A DNA stretch of 64,000 nucleotides from Legionella bozemanae (GTDB taxonomy: Bacteria; Pseudomonadota; Gammaproteobacteria; Legionellales; Legionellaceae): assembly GCF_001648595.1 (NCBI RefSeq), contig NZ_KV441807.1, forward strand, positions 3,253 through 67,252, read 5' to 3'. The number at the start of each line of letters is the position of its first letter. Positions within the stretch are counted from its first letter, which is position 1. The translations under genes were made by a program, and so were the position numbers. Positions 26,616 through 35,651 of the stretch are shown piece by piece. A model generated the notes under the pieces. It was given only the letters and a program-made list of their open reading frames with translations, did no database searches and was not told where the DNA came from.

Positions 26616-29447
26616 ATGGCAAATCTACCTGGGCTATTTTTTCTAAAAGCCTATCCACCTGAAGAAATATGGAGATTATTTGTTGATGGACGCTTTTGGT
26701 CAAAAGAAAATGGTTGGCATGGTTATGAGTCGAGAGAACGAGGTTCTATCAACGCTGCTTTAGAAAGTTTATGTTCAATTGCCTTACAAGTTGATAAGAA
26801 AGGAGAGGATTTTGAATTAAGTGGTGATTTAATAAAGGACATACATAAAAAATGTGGAAGGAAGGTAGAGGAGTTACAGGATAAAAATCCAGGTGAAAGC
26901 AGGGGAGATGATGAGCCTGTGTCATTTGGTATTCCCGCAAGCCGCGCATCAATCAAAGGTATTGAGGAGTTTCTAGGCTTATTTTTTCTTTTAGAAGGCG
27001 CAGCAGAGTTCGGACCTGGGAAAATTGGACCGCTTGGTTACCCAAAGTTCGATAAAAACTATTTTAAAGATTTGACCCCTGAACAAATACCTGAACTTGC
27101 TAAAAAAATATATCAAGACATGAGTGCAGATGGGCATAGCAATACGACTCATTTTTATCTTGCAGCACAAAAAAATGTTGATATGTTCCTGGAAGCAATC
27201 ACACGATCTTATAACAAAGAAATTAAAGCTGCTCATACAATTGATGAAAAACTTCGAGTGATTGCCAAGCACATTCGATATTATGAAGTATTACACTCTT
27301 TTAGGGATGCTAATGGCAGAACTTTTGTGAATAATTTATTGAATATTCTTTTAATGCAACAAGGGTTACCGCCTGCAACATTTTATGAGCCTAATGTTTT
27401 TGATTTATATAGTGCCGATGAACTAGTCGTTGTTATTAAGGAAGCAATTTTTAATACCGTAGAGATTATTGAAAAAAGCAAAAAAAAGGATATTTCTTTA
27501 TATGGGTACCATTCAAGCCTGGAAGATAGAGAAGGGTTTATGAAAATGCTAGATAGCCCCGCTTATACAAAGATCCGTGAGGAGGATCTTTTATATTTAG
27601 ATCATGAAACCCTTCAAAGGAATGCCAAAGATTGTCTCGCCTCATTAATTGCTCTATATCCGCTTCATCGAAGGGCAGTTTATCTTAGTGATTCTAGTGA
27701 TATAAAAGAATTTGTATCCATGAATGAGTCTCAGATTAATAAACGTATAGAGCAAGGTGCTCCTCCACTTTATGTGGGCAAAACCCCTATGCATTTAGCT
27801 GTTATGATGTGCAATATGGCAATGGTTGATGAACTTATTGCGCAAAAGGCAGATTTATCAATTCTAGATTACGATGGCAAAACAGTTCTTCATTATGCTG
27901 CGGAAACCGGAAATATGCAAATAATGGAGAAAATATTAAAAGCTTTATCACAACAGGATGATGGGCTTAAGCTATTAAATGTTAAAGACAATCAGGGAAA
28001 AACAGCGTTTCATTATGCTGCTGAGCATGGAAGCCCTGAGCTCATAACTGCCTTAATATCAACCGGTCTTGTTCGGATCAATGAACCCGATAACAGAGGC
28101 GTGTCTCCTGTAACTTTAGCGTATAAAAATCATAAATTAGAAACATTCGGGACATTGTTAGATGCTGGTGCTGATATTAGTAAAGAGCTTTTAGAAATAG
28201 TATCGGCTCGAAAAGATATTGAAACATTTAAAAAAATTATTAATAAGAATGAAAAGCTTCTTTTTAATCCAGAAGTTTTGAGACTTGCTATTGGTTTTGG
28301 GAGCAGAAGCCTCGTCGGAAAGTTTTTGCAGGCAGGAATGGATATTAATACTCCATTAACTAAAAATAAGGCAACTCCATTAATGTTAGCTATTGGTAGT
28401 GGAAATATAAATTTAGTAAGGTATTTATTAAAAAAAGGTGCTGATATAAGTTTAACCGATGGGTTTGGACACACTGCTATGCATTATGTTTTTTTTACAG
28501 GCCCAGAGCCTAGGGAGGCTTTGATAAAGATAATTGCTGAAAAAAACAAAGAATTGCTTGATAAACCAAATCAACATGGGCGTCCTCCTCTATGTTCCAC
28601 GATTACATTACAAGATTACAAAAGCATGCAAATTTTATTAAACATGGGGGCAAAGGTTGATTTTCGAGAGAATGACGGAAATAACATTTTACATGTTGCT
28701 ATAGGTAAGTGCCCTCTTTCTGTGATGCATGAGCTTATGTCTAGAGAGCGCACTTTGCTTCACAAAACAAATTCTTTGGGAAGAAATCCATTCCATCATG
28801 CGCTTGCTACCTCAATTGTTTCTAAGCATCTCGGAAAAGAAGATGAAATTAACTTTATGAATTTAAGTGATTTTTTGATAAAAGAAAAAGTAGATTTAAA
28901 TACAAAGGACGTGAATAAAAAAACAATATTAGATATCGCTTTATCGAAAAATTACTGTCATTTATGCGTAAAATTGATGAAAGAGGGAGCTCATACCAAT
29001 GTTTCTTCAGCTGCTAAATTTCTTCAGAAATCTAGCTCTGACACTATTTTAAAGCACCCTAAAACCTTTAAAAAAGGATTGATGAAAAGATTGAGTGATG
29101 ATCCTTTAATTGCAATGGCGCAATTGAATGATTTATATATAAAAATTAAAGCGAATGATATTCGTACACCTAAGGATTTTTCAGCACAGTCAGGTTTAAC
29201 TTTCTTTAAAGGGAAATCAGATGAAATGAAGGCTCATGAACAGGTATTATCCGTATTAAAAGAGGCTTATGATAGTAAGCTTAAAGAGTTACTTGGCAAG
29301 CAGGGTGAAAAAGAAGGTTTGGATAAAAAGAAGCCATTTCTTGATGAGAATCTTAGGTTATTAATTAAGCATCAAGAAATTTCAAGGAAAATTGATAAAC
29401 CTTCCGAGCAGTTGGTTGAGGGGGAATTCTATAAAATAAAATGGTAA
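26616..29447 (+). CDS. ankX: AnkX-like Fic-domain phosphocholine transferase with ankyrin repeats
   Basis: AnkX transfers phosphocholine from CDP-choline to Rab1 and Rab35 and so disturbs host membrane traffic. From the ATG at 26616 the protein has 943 residues (AnkX 949). The Fic motif HSFRDANGRTFVNN puts the catalytic His at 227, against 229 in AnkX. The N-terminus (LPGLFFLKAYPPEEIWRLF) also looks AnkX-like. A CMP-binding insert region (about 60-200) precedes the Fic core. From residue 385 come about ten ankyrin repeats (GKTPMHLAVMMCNMAMVDEL, GKTVLHYAAETGNMQIMEKI and others), then a helical C-terminus. It diverges from the lem3-like gene. The identification rests on Fic position, length, repeats and context. 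Confidence 0.9.
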   Translation: MANLPGLFFLKAYPPEEIWRLFVDGRFWSKENGWHGYESRERGSINAALESLCSIALQVDKKGEDFELSGDLIKDIHKKCGRKVEELQDKNPGESRGDDEPVSFGIPASRASIKGIEEFLGLFFLLEGAAEFGPGKIGPLGYPKFDKNYFKDLTPEQIPELAKKIYQDMSADGHSNTTHFYLAAQKNVDMFLEAITRSYNKEIKAAHTIDEKLRVIAKHIRYYEVLHSFRDANGRTFVNNLLNILLMQQGLPPATFYEPNVFDLYSADELVVVIKEAIFNTVEIIEKSKKKDISLYGYHSSLEDREGFMKMLDSPAYTKIREEDLLYLDHETLQRNAKDCLASLIALYPLHRRAVYLSDSSDIKEFVSMNESQINKRIEQGAPPLYVGKTPMHLAVMMCNMAMVDELIAQKADLSILDYDGKTVLHYAAETGNMQIMEKILKALSQQDDGLKLLNVKDNQGKTAFHYAAEHGSPELITALISTGLVRINEPDNRGVSPVTLAYKNHKLETFGTLLDAGADISKELLEIVSARKDIETFKKIINKNEKLLFNPEVLRLAIGFGSRSLVGKFLQAGMDINTPLTKNKATPLMLAIGSGNINLVRYLLKKGADISLTDGFGHTAMHYVFFTGPEPREALIKIIAEKNKELLDKPNQHGRPPLCSTITLQDYKSMQILLNMGAKVDFRENDGNNILHVAIGKCPLSVMHELMSRERTLLHKTNSLGRNPFHHALATSIVSKHLGKEDEINFMNLSDFLIKEKVDLNTKDVNKKTILDIALSKNYCHLCVKLMKEGAHTNVSSAAKFLQKSSSDTILKHPKTFKKGLMKRLSDDPLIAMAQLNDLYIKIKANDIRTPKDFSAQSGLTFFKGKSDEMKAHEQVLSVLKEAYDSKLKELLGKQGEKEGLDKKKPFLDENLRLLIKHQEISRKIDKPSEQLVEGEFYKIKW

Positions 29448-29635
29448 CTTCCTCAAAGATCATGTTCTAAATTCCCAGTATTGACTGTCCTTTTTTATTT
29501 TCTAACGAAATGTTCAATGAGCTCCAATTTGTTATCACCCTACGAGCTCCTCACATTGGCAAATAGTCAAAAAAACTATCTTCTGTTCAAAATTGGTACT
29601 ATTGTTCTGTAAATGAGCTATAAATTATCTTCGTG

Positions 29636-29655
29636 CTTAATATTTGGTTAATATG
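29636..29655 (+). promoter_or_regulatory. PmrA box (tandem, near-consensus)
   Basis: The sequence is CTTAATATT-TG-GTTAATATG, a direct repeat with an 11-bp period. The Legionella PmrA consensus is cTTAATatT repeated with two bases between, so the match is nearly complete. It lies 57 bp before the start codon of the P-loop gene, with a TAAAAT-type -10 candidate (about 29662-29667) next to it. PmrA control of the gene is inferred from this site. Confidence 0.8.
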
Positions 29656-29712
29656 TTTTGTGTAAAATATAGTCCAAATTTTTGTAAGACGTTAAAATTA
29701 GGAAATTAAACG

Positions 29713-31518
29713 ATGTGGAGTAGAACAGTTAGGTATGCAAGAAGTGGTACCCTTCGGTCAACCAATAGAACCATCTCTGTAGGCGGCAATACACATATTG
29801 TTCGTTTTTATTCTCAATACAATTGGAAAGAGTTCAATGCAGGATCTTGTGATATTGAGTCAGTTCTTGAATCAGGGAAAGAGTCATTTCCAGAGGTGTT
29901 TAAAGATTCTTCTGTTGAATTTACTGCATTAAAAAATTCAGTGCTCAAAAAAGAGGAATTATGGTGGAAGCAAAAGGCTTTTGGACGTTATAAAGGTCAC
30001 AATGGTCAATCTGTTGGTGATTTAATTCTGTTTGAAACGTCTCGCCGTTCTTTACAAATAACCGGAGCTTTAATTCCTTTATTATTAAAAACTCCTGCTC
30101 AAAATAATGATTTTGGAGCTTTTGTCCGTAATTTTCACATGCAACATATTTTACCAGTGATTCCGCAAGTAAGTATGTTGTCTCAACGACAGAAATATTT
30201 GAGTTGGGTATATGATGCGCTTCAGGATCCAAGCAAACAGGAGCATCTTCATGTTCATACGCATTTTAATAAATTTAAAGCAGAACTTTTAAAACGGAAA
30301 GAAAAAGGAGTAATTGATGGATCCGACTCTATACTAAGTGAATTAGCTATGACTCACTTAGCAGATGAATTACTAAAAGGTGACGTAGATAAGCGAATAT
30401 ATACTCTTTCAGAACGTGTCATCGAAACTCTTCTTAAACAAGCTAAATATGAATCGTTACCTTTAGTTTCAGCAATGGAGGCGAATACATTTATTGGTGT
30501 CCAAGAAGAAGCACCTAAAAGTTATCCTGATCGTTTCACTGTTTTGATGGCAGGGGGACCTGGTAGTGGTAAATCCATTACAACAGAGAGTTTTGCTTTG
30601 CAATTACAACGGCAAACCGGATATTCATTAGATGAGCTGGCTCTTCTGACTGTTGATAGAAAACGAACAATCTATTATGAAGATGAATGTGTGAAGGGAA
30701 CTCATAAAAAACATATTGGTACATTGACGCATGACGAAGCAGTAGTGACTTACAATATGAGTGGTGAGTTCTTAATACGCCGTATGGATCAACATAAACG
30801 AGTGCCTAATGTATTCAAAGAGATGTGCAACATATGGCCTAAGTGGCTTGATATTGGATTAAAAAAGGATGGCACTTATTTAATAACTGTTTCGACAAGA
30901 AAACCTGAAAATGCAGTTGATGGCGTGATTCAAAGGGGTATTTCAAATAATGATTTTATTACTCCACCTGAATATGTATTGCATTCTTACCGCAGTGTTA
31001 GTGAACGTTTTCCATTAGTCATTCAAGAAAACCAATCTAAAAAGGTGATTATTAGCGTGGTAAATAATGAATTGGCGATTGTGAAAAAATTCAGTAAAGA
31101 AAAAGATTCAGAGAAGACAGAAGATAATAAGCCTGCTGTAGTAGTAGATTGTGAGACTAATACAATCTATGTGATCAATCTCTTGCAATATGTAGATTTC
31201 ATTAATCAAAGCCAACTCAATAGCAAAGCAACGTCTGCAGATGAACTTTTTAAAGGTGCAGATATTTCGATTGCGGCAGGTTTGGCAAGAGTAATTGACC
31301 CAAGTAAATTCGGAGCGGCTAAAATTGCATTTGTTCGACAAGGAGTTACTTCAACTTCAATTAATAATCTTGAGAAAAATATTGTCGCTACTGTTCAGGA
31401 TGGTGCACTTGAGGTGCAAGCTGAAGCAGATTTTGAGGATTTAAAATCTGGTGCTCCTGAGCATTTTGAAGTATTAGAGCGTTTAACATCTCAAAATTCA
31501 CTGCAAGCATCTAAATAA
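29713..31518 (+). CDS. P-loop (zeta-toxin-like) NTPase with mitochondrial-presequence-like N-terminus, putative effector
   Basis: The 601-residue protein starts with about 38 residues rich in Arg, Ser and Thr without a single acidic residue (MWSRTVRYARSGTLRSTNRT..., ending IVRFYSQ). RFYS fits the R-3 cleavage rule of mitochondrial matrix presequences. The centre has a Walker A motif AGGPGSGKS (residues 280-288), preceded by a hydrophobic strand and followed by LALLTVDRKRTIYYED, similar to zeta-toxin/polynucleotide-type kinases. The rest is unfamiliar. A near-consensus PmrA box lies upstream, typical of Dot/Icm effectors. A convergent small gene with a similar N-terminal signal follows. A kinase acting inside host mitochondria is a hypothesis; a cytosolic kinase is the alternative. 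Confidence 0.65.
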   Translation: MWSRTVRYARSGTLRSTNRTISVGGNTHIVRFYSQYNWKEFNAGSCDIESVLESGKESFPEVFKDSSVEFTALKNSVLKKEELWWKQKAFGRYKGHNGQSVGDLILFETSRRSLQITGALIPLLLKTPAQNNDFGAFVRNFHMQHILPVIPQVSMLSQRQKYLSWVYDALQDPSKQEHLHVHTHFNKFKAELLKRKEKGVIDGSDSILSELAMTHLADELLKGDVDKRIYTLSERVIETLLKQAKYESLPLVSAMEANTFIGVQEEAPKSYPDRFTVLMAGGPGSGKSITTESFALQLQRQTGYSLDELALLTVDRKRTIYYEDECVKGTHKKHIGTLTHDEAVVTYNMSGEFLIRRMDQHKRVPNVFKEMCNIWPKWLDIGLKKDGTYLITVSTRKPENAVDGVIQRGISNNDFITPPEYVLHSYRSVSERFPLVIQENQSKKVIISVVNNELAIVKKFSKEKDSEKTEDNKPAVVVDCETNTIYVINLLQYVDFINQSQLNSKATSADELFKGADISIAAGLARVIDPSKFGAAKIAFVRQGVTSTSINNLEKNIVATVQDGALEVQAEADFEDLKSGAPEHFEVLERLTSQNSLQASK

Positions 31519-31525
31519 TATAAAA

Positions 31526-31551
31526 AGGATTCCAGGGAGGAATCCTGTCTC
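31526..31551 (-). terminator. Terminator of the 70-residue small gene
   Basis: A perfect 8-bp stem AGGATTCC/GGAATCCT with a 5-base loop is followed on the minus strand by five T. It ends the minus-strand small gene and also lies just behind the convergent P-loop gene. Confidence 0.75.
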
Positions 31552-31567
31552 AGCTTTGCAACGAATA

Positions 31568-31780
31568 TTATTTAAATCTTGGAGCAGGCCCTTGGGCATC
31601 CGCTGATGAGGTATTTTCAAGCTCTTTCACAATCGTTTTAACGGATTTATTTAATTCTGATCCAGTCTCATTTTTTCTGGCTATTGACCAATTTATATCT
31701 CTGAAAAAACGGTTAGTAGCAGGAGCGTGCTTAATCGTTTTAGGGAGAGAAGAAGTAGCAAATCGTCTAAATAACATCAT
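31568..31780 (-). CDS. Small protein with mitochondrial-presequence-like N-terminus
   Basis: The 70-residue product starts at a double ATG with AGGA eight bases upstream. Residues 1-27 (FRRFATSSLPKTIKHAPATN and flanks) have five basic, many hydroxylated and no acidic residues, a typical amphipathic presequence pattern. From residue 30 the pattern NWS-I-...-LNK-...-KTIVKEL recurs in the next upstream small gene (31879-32046), so the two are likely paralogues and form a two-gene unit. No known family is recognised. It is convergent to the PmrA-box P-loop gene, whose product has a similar N-terminus. The gene is supported by its ribosome-binding site, terminator and paralogue. Confidence 0.6.
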   Translation of the reverse strand: MMLFRRFATSSLPKTIKHAPATNRFFRDINWSIARKNETGSELNKSVKTIVKELENTSSADAQGPAPRFK

Positions 31781-31878
31781 CTATAAAATCCTTTTTCAAT
31801 AAAACAGCGTATTAGTTATGATAAATTTTTATAAAAAATATGCAAGTTTTATTTTTTATTGATAAATAAACGTGTATG

Positions 31879-32046
31879 TTATTGTTTTTTCTCTGGATTT
31901 AATTGCTCTTTCTCGGGTAATGGATTCTTGTCCAACTGCCGGGCAATTGTTCGGGTATTTTTATTCAGTGAATTTATTTGTTTTTTATCGGTAGTTACAG
32001 TCCAGTCCATCGATTTTCCAAAATTTTTTGGTACCTTTTTAGTCAT
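31879..32046 (-). CDS. Small paralogue of the neighbouring 70-residue protein
   Basis: This 55-residue frame starts at the ATG at 32046 with GGAG eight to eleven bases upstream. The product contains MDWTVTTDKKQINSLNKNTR and then TIARQLDKN. This lines up with the neighbour's INWSIARKNETGSELNKSV and TIVKELEN: an aromatic NW/DW, then S/T-I/V, a spacer, LNK, a basic residue, TI, and a final acidic or Gln-Leu pair. It lacks the long presequence-like start, having only MTKKVPKNFGKS. The last third is rich in K, E, P and Q. It lies 98 bp upstream of the 70-residue gene on the same strand. The function is unknown. The conserved core supports real coding. Confidence 0.6.
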   Translation of the reverse strand: MTKKVPKNFGKSMDWTVTTDKKQINSLNKNTRTIARQLDKNPLPEKEQLNPEKKQ

Positions 32047-32203
32047 TGATTTTCTCCAAAATGAATAGAATCATTTTTGTATAAAAAATGGTTTATTTGT
32101 ATATATTAGCAAAATATTTCCTACAGAGCAGCTGAAAAACAAAAGAGTTACTGTGCATCCAGTTCATCCAATATAGACGAACTTAATGTATGGGCATTGC
32201 ACG

Positions 32204-32462
32204 TCATGGTTTAAATGTTCTGTTTGATAAGACATCTAAACTGTGCCAGTCTTTTGTTCTGGTAGCTGAGGCGGATGCAAAATCAGCACCTATGCCAAAC
32301 TCATCTCGAGATAAAACTTTTTGTTGAGTGGTATCAAAAGTAGGTAATACCCAAATGGATCATTGAATGTCCGATTGTTGCCCCAAGTAGTTTTGCTAAT
32401 TTTAGGTTTGAGGCATTGATGCCTGAATTTTGAAGCAGGGAGGTATGAAAATGGTTATTCAT
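32204..32462 (-). pseudogene. Frameshifted small gene behind the GGQ factor
   Basis: On the minus strand a frame begins at an ATG (32462) that overlaps the stop of the GGQ factor and runs 42 codons to a stop at 32334, ending GHSMIHLGITYF. In the next frame, protein-like sequence continues directly (DTTQQKVLSRDEFGIGADFA, then TRTKDWHSLDVLSNRTFKP) to a stop at 32204. Removing one T from the TACTTTTGATACC run joins both into about 85 residues. A single-base insertion, a sequencing error or, less likely, programmed frameshifting explains this. No family is recognised. Confidence 0.5.
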
Positions 32463-32859
32463 AGGATATAGTTTTTTTTCTAAGTACCTTTATCTCGCTT
32501 TGTCTGGATTTTTCTTCCAAAATTTTCTGCTTAGCACGTCTTGATCGTCTTTTCTTTTGTCGTTTTAATTTTTCAATTTTTTGCTGTTCTTTTGTTTTCT
32601 CCTCACTCACGATTGCATGTAATTTTTCACAAAGCCGTATTCTTGCAAAATACCGATTGTCTTCACGACTTCTGGATTCCTGACATTTTATTTCCAAACC
32701 AGAAGGTATATGTTTCAAATAAACTGTCGAGGCGGTTTTATGTAGTTTCTGACCTCCTTTACCACTACCTACGATAAATTTTTCGATAAGATCATCATCC
32801 CTAATATGAAGTTGAACCATGAAATCGGTTAATTTATCCCACTTTTCTTTATTAATCAT
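32455..32859 (-). CDS. GGQ-domain release-factor-like ribosome rescue protein
   Basis: The 134-residue protein contains only the catalytic domain of class I release factors: GSGKGGQKLHKTASTVYLKH (GGQ near residue 36), then GLEIKCQESRSREDNRYFAR, and a C-terminal tail very rich in Lys and Arg (KLKRQKKRRSRRAKQK). GGQ hydrolyses peptidyl-tRNA and the basic tail fits into the mRNA channel of stalled ribosomes, as in ArfB/YaeJ and mitochondrial C12orf65. Codon-recognition domains are absent. The particular family is close to bacterial 'peptide chain release factor-like' proteins rather than classical ArfB. A small frameshifted gene overlaps its stop codon. Confidence 0.85.
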   Translation of the reverse strand: MINKEKWDKLTDFMVQLHIRDDDLIEKFIVGSGKGGQKLHKTASTVYLKHIPSGLEIKCQESRSREDNRYFARIRLCEKLHAIVSEEKTKEQQKIEKLKRQKKRRSRRAKQKILEEKSRQSEIKVLRKKTISYE

Positions 32860-33116
32860 ATTGGTTGGTTTTTATGTTATATGGATTATTCTCGGCTTTT
32901 TATTATATGATACAGAATCGCCGATTTAACGGTCTAGCCGTGCAAGATATTCAAATTGCGACATCAGTTTTTAATGCAATAAATTAAATGATCTTGATTT
33001 ATATGGCAAGAAAAGCGCTTTTTCTTATTCACCTCATTACATGTGTTATAAAACTTTCTCAAATGCTTAATAAATGATAAAAATGATTTGCATGGGAATT
33101 CTTGTTTGGGTTAGGG

Positions 33117-35603
33117 ATGCTAATTTATAACGGTAAAATATTAACTAAGTTTAAAAATAAGAAAAGCGGTAAAAATCAAGGGGAAGTAGATGGTTTTTAT
33201 CGTGATTCAGACGGAGTGGAATATTTTATAAAAAAACCTAAAGATCCCAAAGAATTGTTCACAGAATTGTTTGCAGGTTTATTACTGCAAGAATTTATAC
33301 ATCGTCAGTTGATTGATAAGATATATCATGCATCATTTATTTGTGCTCAACTGATTCAATTTGAGGACGGCAGTTATGGGCTGATTCAGCCTAAAATTGA
33401 ATTTAAAGAGTTATATAAAATCATTGGCACAGGCTATCGAGATGGTTCCGATAGAGATCCTTTAGTGGAAATGTTTTACGGCCCCCAATCCTACTTACTA
33501 CTGACCCAATTAAAATCATACTTTGGTCTTGCAATCGCATTGATGTTTTCTTTGCTCTTCGGTGATCATAGTGTGCATAGTGGGAATGTGGTTTGCTTGG
33601 ATGTCTTATCCGCAGTTGAGATGATGTTTATTCAATTTGCGCGTATTGATTGGGGAGCCGCATTTCGTTATTACGGACATAAAAAGAATAATGAAAATCT
33701 TTTGAATCCATTTGAATATCAAGGATGGTTTAATCCTAAAGGATACACGAAGGGCTACTTTCTTAATTACAAAAAAATAAAAGGATTGTTTCCTGCAATT
33801 GCTGAACAGGCGAGCCTATTGCAAAAAAAGGTCAATGAATCATTGTTTGTTGACATGATTAACTCTGTTTTAAGACAACTCCCTGTCGATTTAGTCGATA
33901 ATAAGACGAGGCTAGAGTTAGCTAAATATTTATGTATCGAATCTTTTGGAAAAATTAATTTTGGTATAGAAGATCAGCAATTTGCACAGGATTTGGCGCA
34001 TATTTTATTCAATCGATTAGACAAGATAACTGCTCTTCAGGATTTTCCAGATAGTGCAGTTGAATCAGATTTACCGCAAATGATGTATGCAGAAAGTATA
34101 CCAACAGCCATTGGATTACCAGTAAATAGCGTCATTCCCTTTAATCAGCAAATGAGCATTTGGCTGGATATACTTTCTTTATCCGATGAACGAAGTATAT
34201 TTGATTTTAATAGCATTGATCGCACTAAATTAATCAAACAATATAATTTTTTTATGGACGCTTTATTGCGTCAAATGGAGCAAATAGAGCAGATTCTAAA
34301 CCATGACATGGTAGGGGATGGGGTGCTGCCTTTATCAATAAGTCATTCTTTTCGAAATCAGTTTGCGTTAGACATGGATTTAAAACCGTTTTCTACTGAT
34401 ACAGAACCAAGTATTTCTTGCAAAAAGCCGCACCGGAAACTTGTTGAAACCCTGTTAACTACGAGTTTTAATGCCATTATTACAATCAGAGTGATACAAA
34501 GTACCCAAGCCACAACAATGCTCGCCAGTGCATCTGCCATTCATTTTCTGTTTGATGCTTTAAAAATGTACCTACATGATTTTAATGCAGTTCACATTAT
34601 GTTTTTGCAAGAGGCGCAAGATATGCTCTTCTTAATGTCAGGGACACAACTTGCACGAGTTTGCCTTAATGAAATGAAATTTATAAATTCTAGTTTACTC
34701 ATTGGAATAGTTCTGAAAAATCCTGAGCTTTGGGCGCGCATGAATCAGGCTTTAACTGAAGAATATGAGGTATTCTATCAAGAGAAAATAGATGATCACA
34801 TTGTTAAATTACGAAAATGTCATGAAGATTATACCTTATTTTTAACTTTGGTCAGTGAATCGTTATCGATATCTCAATTCGCTACAAAGAGGCTTATAGT
34901 GGATAAATTAAATAGTCTTTTTGAGAATCTGCCAGAACTTTTGCAAAAGGATCTTGCAGCGCTCTTAAATCAAATTCAGGATGACTTTAGAAGTTTGCAA
35001 CGCCGGCACAGTCTTGAGTTGGAAGAACTGGAGCAATTGAATGAACAACTTTTAATTTTAGAAAAAAATAATGATTCTTTAGTTGAGAAGAATAATTGTG
35101 TAGCACAAACTGATAAAATAGAGACAGTTATTAAGGACAGCATGCTCTATGAAAAAATCTCAGCTGATAAAATCCTTTGGCAAGCAATAGTGGAATCCCA
35201 ATGTGAAGAATTGCCTCTTGATGACCTGCTTGTCTTAAAAAATTTTTATGATAAGAAAAGGGGGGAGGGCACTGGTGTTTCTGGTGAGGCATTAAGCAAT
35301 TTTTATACTCGTGCGTTAAAGGTTCGCTTATCCAATAGTTCTTTAACAGAGCAAGCACATATCATTCTATATGATGCTCTAAAAACATTTGACACATCGC
35401 AAAAATCAACTATTTTAGATGAGGCAATCCACGTGGTGAATGTCCTATTTAATAAAGTAAGTGATATGAAACCTCAAATGATAAGCAGGTCACTTTTTTT
35501 TAGTCGGCATGATTCAGAAACTTTATTTGTAAATAACAGTCATAGCGATGATCATTCAATCTCATCAAGCGGATTATCACTATCCAGCACGCTTGAACAA
35601 TGA
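33117..35603 (+). CDS. LepB-N-like kinase-fold effector candidate
   Basis: The N-terminal 270 residues or so show a protein/lipid-kinase-like layout. There is a glycine- and lysine-containing start (VDGFYRDSDGVEYFIKKPKD), a catalytic-loop-like LLFGDHSVHSGNVVCLD with the pattern GDxxxHxxN, and a DFG-like ARIDWGAAFRYYG. The same pattern occurs in the N-terminal domain of the Legionella effector LepB, a phosphoinositide kinase. The remaining 550 residues are helical with coiled coils (about 610-660) and a Ser/His-rich tail (HSDDHSISSSGLSLSS), typical of translocation signals. The ATG at 33117 is preferred over a TTG at 33102. The Rab-GAP domain of LepB is not evident. A link to membrane-lipid phosphorylation is inference. 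Confidence 0.6.
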   Translation: MLIYNGKILTKFKNKKSGKNQGEVDGFYRDSDGVEYFIKKPKDPKELFTELFAGLLLQEFIHRQLIDKIYHASFICAQLIQFEDGSYGLIQPKIEFKELYKIIGTGYRDGSDRDPLVEMFYGPQSYLLLTQLKSYFGLAIALMFSLLFGDHSVHSGNVVCLDVLSAVEMMFIQFARIDWGAAFRYYGHKKNNENLLNPFEYQGWFNPKGYTKGYFLNYKKIKGLFPAIAEQASLLQKKVNESLFVDMINSVLRQLPVDLVDNKTRLELAKYLCIESFGKINFGIEDQQFAQDLAHILFNRLDKITALQDFPDSAVESDLPQMMYAESIPTAIGLPVNSVIPFNQQMSIWLDILSLSDERSIFDFNSIDRTKLIKQYNFFMDALLRQMEQIEQILNHDMVGDGVLPLSISHSFRNQFALDMDLKPFSTDTEPSISCKKPHRKLVETLLTTSFNAIITIRVIQSTQATTMLASASAIHFLFDALKMYLHDFNAVHIMFLQEAQDMLFLMSGTQLARVCLNEMKFINSSLLIGIVLKNPELWARMNQALTEEYEVFYQEKIDDHIVKLRKCHEDYTLFLTLVSESLSISQFATKRLIVDKLNSLFENLPELLQKDLAALLNQIQDDFRSLQRRHSLELEELEQLNEQLLILEKNNDSLVEKNNCVAQTDKIETVIKDSMLYEKISADKILWQAIVESQCEELPLDDLLVLKNFYDKKRGEGTGVSGEALSNFYTRALKVRLSNSSLTEQAHIILYDALKTFDTSQKSTILDEAIHVVNVLFNKVSDMKPQMISRSLFFSRHDSETLFVNNSHSDDHSISSSGLSLSSTLEQ

Positions 35604-35651
35604 TGGGAAGAATATCAATGAGCGTTGTAAAGGATAAGAAAGGAAAAGGAT

